Source: Oxyruncus cristatus (Eukaryota > Chordata > Aves > Passeriformes > Cotingidae). From it: 64,000 bases of DNA. Shown here piece by piece: positions 23,629 through 36,190 of the stretch. Location: assembly GCA_013399855.1 (NCBI GenBank), contig VXAY01001966.1:44283-108282 (forward strand), in the 5' to 3' direction. Every line of letters begins with the position of its first letter. Position 1 is the first letter of the stretch. The position numbers and the translations under genes were made by a program. The notes under the pieces were generated by a model. That model was given only the letters and a program-made list of their open reading frames with translations, made no database searches and was not told the origin of the DNA.

Positions 23629-24289
23629 AGCCGTGGCTAATGACTCTTCCCCTGCCCCGCTCTGAGCCCTTCTCCCCCCAGAGAAGGAACCAGAAGGCAG
23701 AGAATTGCACAGCGAAAGGCTGCAATTGTCTTCTCTACTCTCCCAAAACACTGCAGGGTAGGTTGCTGTGTTGTGGGGACTGAAGGTGTGTCGAGGTGGA
23801 TGTGGCAGAACCAGGAGAGCACCTCTTAGTGAGGTCTTTCCTTGCTCTAACGTGCCCACGGACATTTGAACCTCACACTGAGGATTTGCTTCAGCGTTTC
23901 TCTCTTCTCTTTCCTTCCCAGTCGGATTTTTTTCTGCAAGCACAGTAAGGGGAGATTCTGAGGGACTGAGGAAAAAAATAGTAATTTTGGAAATGTCAGA
24001 ATATTTTAACAGGTTTTGATTGACATAAACATCTCAGCATTGTCAAAATGGAAACGTCGCTTTTGTGCTTGTTGCGAGACCGCGACACAGGGTTTCACCT
24101 CTGCTCAAGGGAGTGAAAAGTACAGGATGGCACCTACAGAAAGGATACTAAGGGAAAGAAATGGCTTATTCCATGTGATTTGGAGCCCCATGGAGTAGAT
24201 AGGGAAATGTAATGTGGGGTTATAAGTGTGGTGTAATTGTAGGAGCCCTTTGGCTCCTGCATCTCTGCTGCTCCCTCTGCCCCCTCAGA
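23629..24289. other. Non-coding, nothing recognised
   Basis: Anonymous spacer, AT-rich at 23940-24060. No motif in the ORFs. Confidence 0.5.
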
Positions 24290-24797
24290 GCTGCTCCAGC
24301 CCTGGGGAACAGCACAGCGAGGACATGGAGCTGCTGGAGAGAGGCCAGAGGAGGCACCAGGATGATCAGAGGGATGGAGCAGCTCTATTGGGAGGAAAGG
24401 CTGGGAGAGCTGGGATTGTTCAGCCTGGGGAAGAGAAGCTTTGGGGTGACCTGATCGTGGCCTTCCAGGACATGAAGGAGCTACAGGAAACATGGAGAGA
24501 GACTGTTTACATGGGATGGAGTGATGGGACAAGGGGGAACGGCTTCAAACTGCCAGGGGCAGGGTTAGATGGGATATTGGGAAGGAATTGTTGTCTGGGA
24601 GGGTGAGGAGACCCTGGCACAGGTTGCCCAGAGAAGCTGTGGCTGCCCCTGGATCCCTGGAAGTGTCCAAGGCCAGGTTGGACGGGGCTTGGAGCAACCT
24701 GGGCTGGTGGAAGGTGTCCCTGCCCATGACAGGGGGTGGAATGAGGTGATCTCTAAGGTCCCTTCCAACCCAAACCATTCCATGATTCTGTGATCTC
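24290..24797 (+). repeat. CR1 LINE 3' end (~500 bp)
   Basis: Forward copy with AGCTGCTCCAGCCCTGGGGA at its 5' truncation, the GTGGCCTTCCAGGACATGAA block, the GTTGCCCAGAGAAGCTGTGG block and the tail CATTCCATGATTCTGTGATC. Same subfamily as the inverse copy at 27596. Confidence 0.94.
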
Positions 24798-25054
24798 ATT
24801 GTAGGCTGAGGAATGTGGCCTCCAAAACCAGCAACTCCCCAGCTTGTTGTACCTCCCACACCCGTGCAAGACAGGAAAGTGTCAGAAATTGTCCTTCCGG
24901 CTTCTCTGAAGCTCCCTGAGTGTTCGCAGAGCAGAGCAAAGGGCAAGGTCACGTGCTGAGATTTTCAGGCTGGGGTTCTTGCAGCAGGCACTGTCACGGA
25001 GCTCTGAAGCCTGGAAGGAGAGCAAGGTGCCCTCCCTGCTTCCATGCAGAAAGA

Positions 25055-25270
25055 AATATATCAGAAAGAAATTCTTTCCAGAGAGGGTAATCAGCCATTG
25101 GAATGGGCTGCCCAGGGAAGTGGTGGATTCTCCATCCCTGGAGGTGTTTAAGATGAGGCTGGACGTGGCACTGAGTGCCATAGTCCAGTAACCGCGGTGG
25201 GGTTGGATCAAGGGTTGGGCTTGATGATCTCAGAGGTCCTTTCCAACCCAGCTGATTCTATGATTCTGTG
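25055..25270 (+). repeat. CR1 LINE 3' fragment, young subfamily
   Basis: Forward copy from AAGAAATTCTTTCCAGAGAG to the tail GATTCTATGATTCTGTGCC. Almost identical to the corresponding parts of the copies at 3806 and 38240 but truncated to about 215 bases. Confidence 0.95.
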
Positions 25271-26254
25271 CCTGTCTCTGAGAATGGCTGTGCAATGAGA
25301 CAGCCAACAAATTGCAGTGGACTGTCTTGGACAATGTGGATGTGGTGTCCTGGCTGTGACCCCCACGCTCAGTCCTGGCCTCAGCTCAACCAAAAGCCTC
25401 GGAGGGTTAGAGAGGAACCAGGACCAGTGTTGCTGCCAGCAGAAGCAATGCCTATTGCTTGCAAATACGACCAGGCAGATGGTCTGCTGAATTTCAATCC
25501 TTAATTAAAAGTGCTTTATTCTCTAAGCTAATTATAGACTAATTCCTGCTGCGGGAGGGGCTCCTTTGGCATGGAGAGGGTGGGAATGAACATCTCAGTT
25601 CGCCTCCGCATCAGCAGGCTCGGCCCTTCCCTCTGCTGCCTCAGGGCTAAAGATACCCTTGGTTGTTAGCTCCAAACGGGACCTTGTAGAGGGAATTTAA
25701 AGAAGGGGGAGAGAGAACTCTGGTGGGATGGAATAGGAGCCCACTGCAGTGTCTGTCACAGCCAGGGATGACCCAGGGAGCTCCCACGGCAGGTTGAACC
25801 CCAAAGTGGGTTGTGACTCACAGTGAGAGCTCTGCCAAAGCAGATGCGTTTCTTCCAAGCGACAAAATTCTGGTTCTGGGCGATGTTTGACATGATTGGA
25901 AGAGGTCTGAGGCAGCCCTGTGGTTCTGTTCTTCGGGATCTGCCCTTTAAACTCACTCCAGCCTCCCTGAAGTGCGACCTCACTGCACGTTCCCGTGCCC
26001 CTTCCACGAGACCCTCCGTGAGCACTGCAGGGGAGGAGCTCAGAGCACAGATGGCAGATTACAGGGAAAAGGACCATTTGTGCAAGACTTAGACATTTAA
26101 AAACTTGAGAAGCACCAAGTCCTTGCAGCCACCTGGGGTGGCCTTGCTGTGCCAGCAGCTCTCACCCCAGTGAAACAGCCTCTGCTGGTGCAAGCTGTGT
26201 CCTGTCTCCCACACTCATGTCCTGACTAGGAGAACATGAAATGGCCTCAAATCA
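25271..26254. other. Non-coding, nothing recognised
   Basis: Anonymous sequence between two + CR1 fragments; an AT-rich patch lies at 25490-25545. The opposite-strand ORFs at 25697-26077 and 25823-26092 have no motif. Confidence 0.5.
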
Positions 26255-26482
26255 CACCAGGAGAGGTTTAGATTGAAAAATTTCTTCACAGAAAGGGCTT
26301 TCCAGCCCTGGCACAACTGCCCAGGGCAGTGGTGGAGTCTCCATCCCTGCAGGGATTGAAAAGCCCCTGTGGATGTGGCACTGGGGGACGTGGGTTAGTG
26401 GAGGGCTTGGCAGTGCTGGGTTAACTGCTGGACTCAGTGATCTTAGAGGTCTTTTCCAGCCTAAATGATTCTCTGATTCATC
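26255..26482 (+). repeat. CR1 LINE 3' fragment (~225 bp)
   Basis: Forward copy with GAAAAATTTCTTCACAGAAA, CTGCCCAGGGCAGTGGTGGA and an end box TTTTCCAGCCTAAATGATTC followed by a two-unit tail. Same subfamily as 48365-48790. Confidence 0.9.
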
Positions 26483-27595
26483 ATCCATCTCTTTGATGGC
26501 TCTGCTAAGTGGCAAAAGACACGGCAGGGTTTTTTCCTTCTTCCTCGTCTGTCTCCTGTGACCCTTCCTAAATTGAAAGGCAACGAGGTTTGTCCTGTCT
26601 CCCTCCCGTCCCTGCTGAACACTAATTCTCCCAGACAGCCTTTGTGATTTCCTCAGCTCCTCAGCTTTATTGTCCCACCTCCAGGCCTGCCTTGCAATTA
26701 GGGAAGGAGAAAAATCCGATACTTCTGGGCTCGACCCCTCGTGAGTGGCTTGGGCTGGCCTGGCCTTATCAGGGCAGAAGTTGGTCTTACCAGCAAACAC
26801 TGGCAGGGCTGTGCTTTCCTGACAGGGCTCAGCACTGCTGATCTCTATCTGCCTGGCATTTCTCTCCCTTTCCCCACCAAAATCCACGCAAAGGATCCTT
26901 TTCAGCCCCTCTCCGGGTTAAGGGAGGTGGGGTTGGGAGTGTGTGTGTGGGGGGGGGGTTCTTCTGCCTTGTCAATANNNNNNNNNNNNNNNNNNNNNNN
27001 NNNNNNNNNNNNNNNNNNNNNNNNNNNNNNNNNNNNNNNNNNNNNNNNNNNNNNNNNNNNNNNNNNNNNNNNNNNNGGGGGGAAGGATGGAAAAATACTC
27101 AGCAGATGAGAAACTTTTCGCACAGTTTTTCCTGCCTGCAGCTTCTATATATAGGTTTAATTAGAACATTAAAGGCACCTCAGGATTATGCTGTGAGGTT
27201 TGTTTCCTCAGCCCCTGTAACTAATGCCCTGCGGTTTCACTGACGCTGCCGCGACTTCGTTAAGTCTTCCAGCAGAAAACCTACCTATGGGAACTGTGGG
27301 ATTGCTGTCCCGGGTGGGAGCTCAGGGAAGGCAGAGGCTCTGCTTTAAATGCTCTCTAATTATCTTGAGCCCAGGAAGAGGCTTGGCACCTGTGAATTGA
27401 ATTTTGGGAGAGAGCCCCTCAAAATGAGCTTCTTCGCCTGAATTCCAGAAAGTTTTGCCTCTTACTCCCCACAGCCCTCGTGGTGGTGGGAGATTGGCTC
27501 TTTCTCACCTACCTGGAAAAGGACTGAGCTGTTTCTAATATGTTGAATTAACCAGCTCCCTTCTGGCTGCCAGGGGAGCTTGGTTTGTCCCTTTG
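26483..27595. other. Non-coding, contains assembly gap
   Basis: Anonymous sequence on both sides of an 89-base gap. ORFs spanning the gap are partly unknown residues and cannot be evaluated. Confidence 0.6.
26988..27076. other. Assembly gap (89 N)
   Basis: Run of unresolved bases bounded on the left, after a short spacer, by GTGTGTGTGT plus a G run (26939-26958), and directly on the right by GGGGGG. G-rich flanks on both sides suggest the missing DNA is a G-rich tract. Confidence 0.99.
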
Positions 27596-28163
27596 AATCA
27601 CAGAATCGGAGAGTCATATAATTATATGGCCTGGGTTGGAAGGGACCTTAAAGATCATCCATCCCACCTCCTGCCATGGGCAGGGACACCTTCCACTAGC
27701 CCAGGTTGCTCCAAACCCCATCTAACCTGGCCTGGGACACTTCCAGGGACCCAGGGGCAGCCACAGCTTCTCTGGGCAACCTGTGCCAGGGCCTCTCCAC
27801 CCTTCCAGGGAACAATTTCTTCCCAATATCCCATCTATCCCTGCCCTCTGGCAGTTTGAAGCCGTTCTCCCTTGTCCTGTCACTCCAGGCCCTTGTAAAT
27901 AGTCTCTCTCCATTTTTCTTACAGGGTTACTTCAGGTCCTGGAAGGCCACGATCAGGTCACCCCAAAACTTCTCCTCTCCAGGTTGGACAATCCCAGCTC
28001 TCCCAGCCTTCCCTCCCAGCAGAGCTGCTCCATCCCTCTGACCATCTTGGGGCCTCCTCTGGCCTCTCTGCAGCAGCTCCATTGTCCCTGCTGTGTTGGG
28101 CTCCCAGAGCTGGAGCAGCATCCTGGAAAAGGGCTGTGGCCCTGCAGCCCAGAGCAGTGATGT
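27596..28163 (-). repeat. CR1 LINE 3' end (~570 bp)
   Basis: Inverse copy from a tail with AT-rich interruption (GAGTCATATAATTATATGG) through the CCTTAAAGATCATCC box and the GAGCAGCATCCTGG region. Same subfamily as the + copy at 24290. Its upstream end abuts another CR1 copy with no spacer. Confidence 0.94.
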
Positions 28164-28430
28164 AGAGAATCCCAGAATCCCAGAATCCCAGAATCACAGA
28201 ATCACAGAATCAGCCGGGTTGGAAAAGGCCTCTGAGATCATCAAGTCCAACCCTTGATCCAACACCGCTGTGGTTCCCAGCCCATGGCACTGATGCCACA
28301 TCCAGTCTCACCTTCAACACCTCCAGGGACAGTGACTCCACCCCCTCCCTGGGCAGCCCATTCCAGCATCTGACCACTCTCTCTGGAAAGAATTTCTTCC
28401 TAATATCCAACCCCAACCTCCCCTTAAGGC
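28164..28430 (-). repeat. CR1 LINE 3' fragment, young subfamily
   Basis: Inverse copy whose tail (six GAATCCCA/GAATCACA units, 28168-28212) starts exactly where the previous CR1 ends. Contains TCAAGTCCAACCCTTGATCC, diagnostic of the subfamily at 3806, 25055, 38240 and 45577, but with more substitutions. Confidence 0.93.
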
Positions 28431-28751
28431 TGTGCAGAGCTGCTCATCCCCGCCCAGATGAGCCAGGGTTTCTGGCTCGCAGGATGTGCCCCACAGGGCA
28501 CTTGCTGGAGGCCCTGGAGACCCGAAGGTGGGTGTTTCTGAGCACAAGGACCAACTGCTAAAGCATTCTCTGGGCTCTAAATGTCGACAGTGCTTCCTGT
28601 GCTCTGATCCTGCATCACCAGACAGAGGCTGAGGACCTTGGTGCTGCAGGAGGGGCTGGGGCTGAGCTCCTGCTGAGCACACGGTGCTGGTCACCAGCTG
28701 GCGTCTTTGGTTCTGCCTTCTGGCAATATTCATCATCTGCTCCAGCGCTGT
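28431..28751. other. Non-coding, nothing recognised
   Basis: Short spacer; nothing identified. Confidence 0.5.
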
Positions 28752-28990
28752 GGATATTAGACCTGGACATTGGGAAGGAATTCCTCCTTGTGAGGGTGGG
28801 GAGGCCCTGGCACAGGTTGCCCAGAGAAGCTGTGGCTGCCCCTGGATCCCTGGGAGTGTCCAAAGCCAGGTTGAACAGGGTTTGCAGCAACCTGGGCTGG
28901 TGGAAGGTGTCCCTGCCCATGGCAGGGGGTGGCACTGGATGATCTTGAAGGTCTCTCCCAACCCAAACCATTCTGGGATTCTCTATTCTA
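28752..28990 (+). repeat. CR1 LINE 3' fragment (~240 bp)
   Basis: Forward copy from GACATTGGGAAGGAATTCCT through GTTGCCCAGAGAAGCTGTGG to CCAAACCATTCTGGGATTCT. Faces away from the inverse copies at 27596 and 28164. Confidence 0.94.
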
Positions 28991-31900
28991 AAACCAGGCC
29001 AGGCTTACGAACCAGGGCCACTGGGATTGTTTGAGAAGCTTGAGGAAAAACAACCCAAATTCTCGGTGTCCAAGAGGCCTTCAGAGAACTTGGGGTGTTG
29101 GAAGTTAAAACTCAATTATGCTTTTTTTTTTCTCTTACCCCTTCTTGTTTTCAAACTGCAGATGGATCCACCCACCAAGCCTTTTCTGCAGGGCCCTGTG
29201 CTGGACACGTATTTACCCAGGAAGCCTGAAGGACTCCTTTCTGCCTGAAGCCTTGTCCCAATTACCACCATCAAAGCAGAGAGTGACACAGGAGAAAGGC
29301 AGGAGGCACATCTGGGGCTGCTCCCCCGTCCTGGAGATGCACTTGGAAAAGCTTTCTGTGGACACAACTCCCGCCCTCGTAGCTTTTATTCCCCACCATT
29401 TCCTACTTACTCAGCTGACAAAACTGCTGCTGCACCTTCTTTCTCCTCTCCCCCAGGATTATGATTTTCCTTTATTGTCGTTCTCACTAAGGGCACAACA
29501 TGATTTATTTTCTGTAAAACAACCTGTGTTACAGTCAAGGCAAATCTAAAGGGCTGGGTCAGGAAGGGCCATTACAATACATTTTGTACCAAAATGAAAT
29601 ATCAGGAGCGGTTTCTTGGCAGACCTAACGTCTTCCAGGGCTGTTCTTCGGGAATAGCAATCCCAGGCAGGGGCTCTGGAAAAAGTGGAGTGTGTTGGTA
29701 TAATGAGAGGCTGTATGAGGATGGATATGCATGAGCAGGGCAGATTAATATTTAATGAACAGTGAAGGCTGCTATCCCTAATCATGGAGTGCCTGGGATT
29801 TGCAAAGTGGCTAATTTTCAAGTATTTTGCATGGAATTATTCATGCATTAAAAAGTACATGACTCCCTTGCAGTGAAGGGGAATTAAACCCAAGGAAATT
29901 TAGTCATCAAAATGTCAGGTGTCGGGTCCAGCTGAGACAGGCACGAGGGTGTCACTCGATTAAAGGACATGATGGTGCTGCAAATAGCAGGATTTGGGCC
30001 CAAAGCTTCCTGCAGGGCAGGGATGGCCTCATCCCAATGGGTTTTCTTGGGAACCCAAAGCACACACATCCCTTGCTGGGCTTTTCGAAGCCTGCAGTGG
30101 ATTCCAGGGTCGTCAAGAGCTACAGGGCAGGAAAATCCTGGAGACGGATGAAAACCCAGCACCAGGATACAGGAATCGGGGCAGGAGCAGGGCTGGGCCA
30201 AAACCAGGGGCCTCACTTGAGTGGCAGCTCTGACACCCGTGTCATAATCTTTATTTTTGTTTGTGTTTGGCCTAAATGATTTCTTCAAATTGACTTGTTG
30301 ATCCAGAGTTTAATGAGACTTTACTTTGGCTTGAGCAAGTGTTTTTTGGAGCTCAGTTCAGACAATTCTCCTGGCACTTGCTCTCCTCTTTTCCTCATTG
30401 GTTTCTGATCAAAGAAGACTGTTCCAAAGAAAATGTCATTTTTGCTTGGGAAATGGGTTTTTAATTGGGGCTGGGGAGGAGAGATTTTGTTCCCTGGCAT
30501 CTTTTAAAGGTTTCCACTCCTTCCCTGAGAGAAAACCATTTGCTGAAATGATTGCATCTTCTTGAAAGTCATTGTTTGACCCAAACTCAGGGTTTGTGGG
30601 GCAGCAGGAGGTGGAGGAGGATGAATCTTCCTCCCCACACAATCTGTGGATGCAACAAGCTCGTTGGCTTTAATCAGGGAAGACAAAGAACACCAAATAA
30701 AAAGCGTTCACAGCTATTGGAATGCAACTCCTTGAGCCAACGAGGGAGAGAAGAGAAAAATAAGGCAATAAAGGTGTGAGAGAGGCGGAGGAGGGAAGGG
30801 CAGCAGGGGTCGAAGATTCATTTTCTCTCCCCCCTCCGAGCCTCGTGCAGAGGATCCGTGTTATCAGCACAGGCAATAAAGATGATTCGGCTCATTAGGA
30901 AGATGCAGCAGGAAAACACGGGAATGGGAAGATCCCACCCAGAGCCCTGACCCTGGAGGTGGAAGGAGCTGTGTTAATCAGGAGGGAGGAGGAGGAGGAG
31001 GAGGACGAGGAGGAGCTGCAGCCTTCCCTGGGCTCCCCGGGGGGAAGCAGCTGGAGCAGTTGTGGGCTCGTTATTTTTATAACAAAACGTTGACTGGGAA
31101 ATCAGCTTCTCCTCTCTCCACGTAAATTAAAACAAAAGGCGAGCCTGAAAAACAGGAGCAAACGTGTCACATCAGCCCCAGAAAAACGCTTTCATCAACC
31201 CAGGGTAAACAGTTTTCTCTCTTGTTTTGTTTTGTTGGCGACTGTACCGGGATTTGGCACTTTGGGCCTGCCCAAAGCTTATTTATTCATCCTTCATCAT
31301 TTCGATTTGCTCCCCGAAAAGCAGGATCCATTCTTTTTCCCAGCAATTATTCTAAGTACAGCTAGAAAAAAGCCACGGTGAGCCCTAATTCGAATATTAA
31401 ACACAATTAAAAGACTTTTCTACGTCGGGAATTGTCCTCTTATCTGCCTGCCCATAAATGTCAGCGTATTAATGGTCCCAATTTGTCTCAGAGATAGGAA
31501 AGGGCTTTTTTTTTCCCCCCCGTTGCCTTTTTGAAGCAGTGGGGGATCAGGCACAGCAGGTCATGGCCACACAACCACGCAAAAAAAACTTCCTGAGACA
31601 CTTCTGCCTCAGCTTCAATTGAAAAGCCAGTCCCTTCTGGCCAGCTGATTATTTCTGCTCTTGAATACACTCTTTAAACCAAGACGTATTATCGAGAAGC
31701 AGAAACGGGCAGAGACACATTTTAAATGGCTTTAATTTATTGGACTACGAGCCAGAAGAAAATTGGAGAAATTAATAACTCAGACTGTGATTAATACGAA
31801 GCTTTTTTTTTTTTTTTAATTTTATTTTAAAAAGCTGGAGGGAAGAGGAATTAGAAACTTCAGGATGCTTTCTAAGGACCTGGAGAGAAGGTTCAGCTGA

Positions 31901-34900
31901 GTGTTTGTCCACTGTGGGTCCTCATGTCCTTGTGTTTGACCAAAGCTTTCGAAAACACCGACATCCCTCCCATCCAGGGTGTCCAGCTCTGAGAGCTCTT
32001 GCTCCCTGGGATTCATTTCCATGGATTTCGTGCATCCTTACCAGGCTAACAGCCTTCACTTACTTATTTCTTTAATTGGATTTAAAGCCCACCTCTGGGT
32101 GACTTGTTTCTATTCGAAGGTGCACAGAGGGACGGATCCACCACACTGGTGGAACTCGGGGGATTTCTTGGGAAAGCTGTCTCCAAAAAGTAGTCTCACG
32201 TGCATGAACACACGGAAATAAAAGTATTAAAGGCCAAGGGTCACAGGCCAAAAAAAAAAATTAAAAAAAAAAAAAGGCAAAGAGAAATAAAAATAAAAAC
32301 AAAGAATGTGCAATTTTGCAATTTTTCACTCCCTTGACCAGACCAAGAGCTGGTTTAGGGACAGCTAAAAATCAGTGTCCTTGAGAAAAAATGGGGCAAC
32401 AGACCTGAGCATTGCTGTGAACCAGGCAGGGAACTGCAAACCTGCACGTTTCTGTCGTGTGTGACATTTCTGAGCTTTCCAGGTGCACAAAAGGCAATTT
32501 TCCTCTGCTTTCCAAGGGCGTTTCTTCCAATCTGCACCACTGGCTACAGGTGCCCTACGGGCTCAGCTTTTCAGCTGAAAAGAAGGATTTGAAGCAAGTA
32601 GAATGTGGCCCTGAAGGGACTGACTTTACCAAGAAAAAGATTGAAGTGGGAATTGAAGCTTTTCCTCCTGCTTTTATCAAATTCAGGTGGAAAACTGGGC
32701 CAGGCCCAGCTGACCACGCTGAGGGGAAGCACTTCAAGGTTTGTCAGTACGTGTTACACTTTCCCCAGGCTTTATTTAGTGAGGGATTTCGGCTTGTCCT
32801 CCGTGCTGGAAGATCCCAGGGTGTGTCCTGGGATGGGTGAGCTGGGCAGCAGCACAAAATGCAGCTTTTTTGGAGATTTTGGGCGAGCAGAGCTTTGGTG
32901 GCTGGTGCTGAACGTCCCTACTAAGCTGACTCTGTCCACCCTTTCCCCGTCCCTGCTTTCTCCTGCATCCACAGTGATTTCTCCCTAATCCCTGTATCCA
33001 GAAAAGGGTGGAAACCCCATGCATGGATCTGTTGGGAATTTGCTGAGCAAAACTCCATCCTGGGTGTGAATGAGCCCGAGGGCTTTATTGCTGTTGGGAG
33101 CCCTTTGCTCCTCTACCTCCCCCATCAGTTCTGCCTGGACTGGTCCTTCTGCTGCTCTGGAGAAAGGCAGGAGGGAGGTGGAGCTTTTCCATGGATGTGG
33201 AGCTCCAGCACAGGACAGCTGGAGCCCAAGGGATGTTGGAGCTGTGGGAAGGGGGCACAGTGAGACTGTGCCTAGGGCAGAAACTCCTCTGCTGGCACCT
33301 CTGTGTGGCTGGCACTACCCAGCCAACCCTCTTTCCTACCTGCCAGGGCTTTTTCCCAGGAAAACCTTTGGCTCTGCAGTGTCTCAGTCCTGTGTTGGCC
33401 CGGCAGCAGCGACCGAAGCACCAGGTTAATTAAACACACAAGGACTTAATTGCAATTAAAGCCAAACAAAGTGCTGAATCTGAACAGCAAAGTGACTGGA
33501 GGTGGTGGTGGGGGGAGGAAAGGCTGCTTTGCTTGGTCTTGTTTTTATCCTGAGGGCCAAACAAATGCTACAGCAAGGACGTGCCACTGGCAAGGGTTTA
33601 AATGCTGAATAAAAAATCAGGATAAAGACAGAGCCAGGCCTGGGAACAGCCTGGCTCATCAAGCAGGAAAATCCCAGGAGCCTGCATTTGGCAAACCTCT
33701 TCCCACCTTGCCTGGACTGATCCACCCCACTCCTGACCCACTATCCCAGGGCTGCAGACCCACGGAGGAGAGGTCTGATGGCCAAAGCACCCCCTTGGCC
33801 ACCACCAGAATCCCTGCCAAGGATGCATTCCCAAGGGATCCGCAAGAAGGGCGTGATCTCCAAGGAAAAACTCCAGGGCACACCAGGGACCACCTGCAAA
33901 TGAACCTTTGGGGCATTGCTGTCCCGTGCCCGGCCAGCAATGCCCCGGAGGGCACAGGGGGGAGGTTTTAGCACCTTCCCACCTCCACTACACAAACCCT
34001 GCTGTAGTTGTTTGCAGCAGATCCATCTATTACACTCATTCCAGGCCTGGTTCCCGTGGAACTGCTCCAGTGTGTCCCACTAAAGGCATAAAGTTGAGAG
34101 AAGCCAGTGAATTATAAGGTCCCCGATAGCAGGACTCAGCAAGCAGCTGCTGTTAATCTTCCCTTTGCTACTCGTTTTTTGTTCTGCCTGTAATAAATCC
34201 CTGTGCCCTTTGCTGTTCAAACTGCAGCCTCACTGCTGGAAAAGGTGGGTGGGGGGCAGAAATAATAATAAAAAAAAAAGCTGGAGATTGCTGTGTGCAG
34301 AAATAAAAGAAGGGATTCATGCCTTGGCCCGGCCAATACTTCTCCTTATCGAGGGCGGCGTGATCAGCTGGTGTTAAATGTAATGCCAGGGGAACTCATG
34401 CTGAACCACAACAGATTGGAAAAGCTGTTGGATTAATGCAGGAAATGGGGCAGACAGGGCTCTGTGTTTTCTTTCAGCAGGGCTGAATGGGCAGTTGGAG
34501 ACACGGTGTGATGCTGCTTCCAAACCTGGAGTAACAGCGAGCTGGGAATTTGTTAATGAAAGTCTTCTCCCCGAATGCCACCTCTGTGGATTTGCAGCTA
34601 CTCGTGGGGAAAGGTCATGTTTATAATAAAACCTGAGGAAAGAGAAATCCTGTGACTACCTACTATTTGCTTTGGTATGAGCAAAGCAATAATTACTATT
34701 TTGGTTCAGAATTGCTTTCAATCTGGGAATTTGTATAAAGCAGAAGTTAAAAATACTGAAAAGTCATGAGCAAACACAGCACTCGTAGCGCTCGAATTTC
34801 TGCACCTTATGCAGGTCCTTAATCTGTGAAAAAAATTTGGACTTTCGCTGAAGCAGGGGGGAAAAAAAAAAAAAAGGAAATTCAGAGAAAAATGGCTCGA

Positions 34901-35699
34901 GGGCTTTGCAAATGTGAGCTGGAGAGAAGAAAAGCAGCAGATCTTCTGACGCAGTGGGAAAAGCTGCGTCTCGGTGACAGTTCAAACCACCCCCGCCAAG
35001 TTCCCTCTGCTCTGCCAGAGATTCACCTTCCTGTGGCTCAACAAATCCCCGATCCCAGAGCTGATTTCATGGGGCAGAGGTTGATGTAATATCTAGCCCT
35101 GATTCCCGCTGACAACAAGACAGCTTCATCCTGCTTGTCAGGCTGGGAGAATCCAGGAGGAGATTCCCATGCACCGCCAGGCAGGAGCGGTGGGAGATGG
35201 GCCCTGTGTGGCTGGGAATCACACCCCTGCAGAGCCATCGCCGGTGCCCGGTGCCAGAAAACATGCAGCTGGTCATGGCAAGACCATAAAGGTTGTGGCA
35301 AGGGTGAAGAACATCCAGAGGGATAAAGCACCCGCTGACAGAGTCGGAAAATGGAAAGAAAAAAAAAAAAAAAAAGCTTTCGGCCCAATCCCCTCTCCCT
35401 CGGGGCTGGAAATGTTGTGTGGCTCTTCACAGCCACGCGAGCAGCGGGGTTCTGGCCGAGGGTGTTCCAAGGATGGTCCCACCAGGAATTCTGCTGAGGA
35501 GAATGAGTGCCAAGCCACTGCCATCCACCAGGGCAGGTAACAGGGCTTTCAGCTGCTCTGGGAAGGAACAGAACTGGGTTGATCACATCTGAAGGACTTC
35601 TCAAGGCCTCAGCAACACAGCCCTCACCTGGGACGCGGCCTCTTGCTCCTCCCAGCACGGCTGGCTGAGGACAGACCCAATGGTTGGACACAAGAATGG
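28991..35699. other. 6.7-kb CR1-free non-coding block
   Basis: No CR1 fragment is visible, unlike most other stretches of this size here. It includes a CpG-poor, AT-rich part (31030-31500) with TAATTA- and AATTAA-like motifs, A/T runs at 31805-31819 and 32249-32303, a (GGA)n tract at 30981-31015 and A runs at 34860-34876 and 35359-35375. ORFs of up to 217 codons have no domain. It may contain regulatory elements; none is proven from sequence alone. Confidence 0.6.
30981..31015 (+). repeat. (GGA)n microsatellite
   Basis: 35 bases of purine-rich GGA repeat with one GAC interruption. Confidence 0.9.
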
Positions 35700-36190
35700 A
35701 ACAGAACAGAATTATTAGGGTTGGAAAAGACCTCCAGGATCATCAAGCCCGACCTTTGACCAAATAAATCCTATCACAAAGTGCTGCATCTACTCACTGT
35801 TGGAACACCTCCAGGGTTGGTGACTCCCTGGGCAGTTCCAGGGCCTTACCACTCTTTCAGCGAAGGAATTTTCCCAATATCCAGCCTGACCCTCCCCTGG
35901 CCCAGCTGGAGGCCGTTCCCTCTCCTCCTGGCCCTTGTTCCCTGGGAGCAGAGCCCGACCCCCCCCGGCTCCCCCCTCCTGTCAGGGAGTTGCAGAGCCA
36001 GAAGGTCCCCCCTGAGCCTCCTTTTCTCCAGGCTGAGCCCCCCCAGCTCCCTCAACCCCTCCTGCTGCTCCAGCCCCTTCCCCAGCTCCGTTCCCTTCTC
36101 TGGACACGGCTCCAGCCCCTTCATGTCCTTCTTGTCACGAGGGGCCCAGAACTGACCTCAGGACTCAAGGTGTGACCCCACCAGTGCCCA
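35700..36190 (-). repeat. CR1 LINE 3' end (~490 bp)
   Basis: Inverse copy from a poor tail (AACAGAACAGAATTATTAGG) through GGAAAAGACCTCCAGGATCA to the region upstream of TCATGTCCTTCTTGTCACGA. Its middle part (about 35880-36050) closely matches the copy at 2868. Confidence 0.93.

Noticed and set aside
24016..24198. Possible small conserved peptide or retroviral remnant
   Set aside because: 60 codons with no motif, no LTR pair and no neighbouring retroviral sequence.
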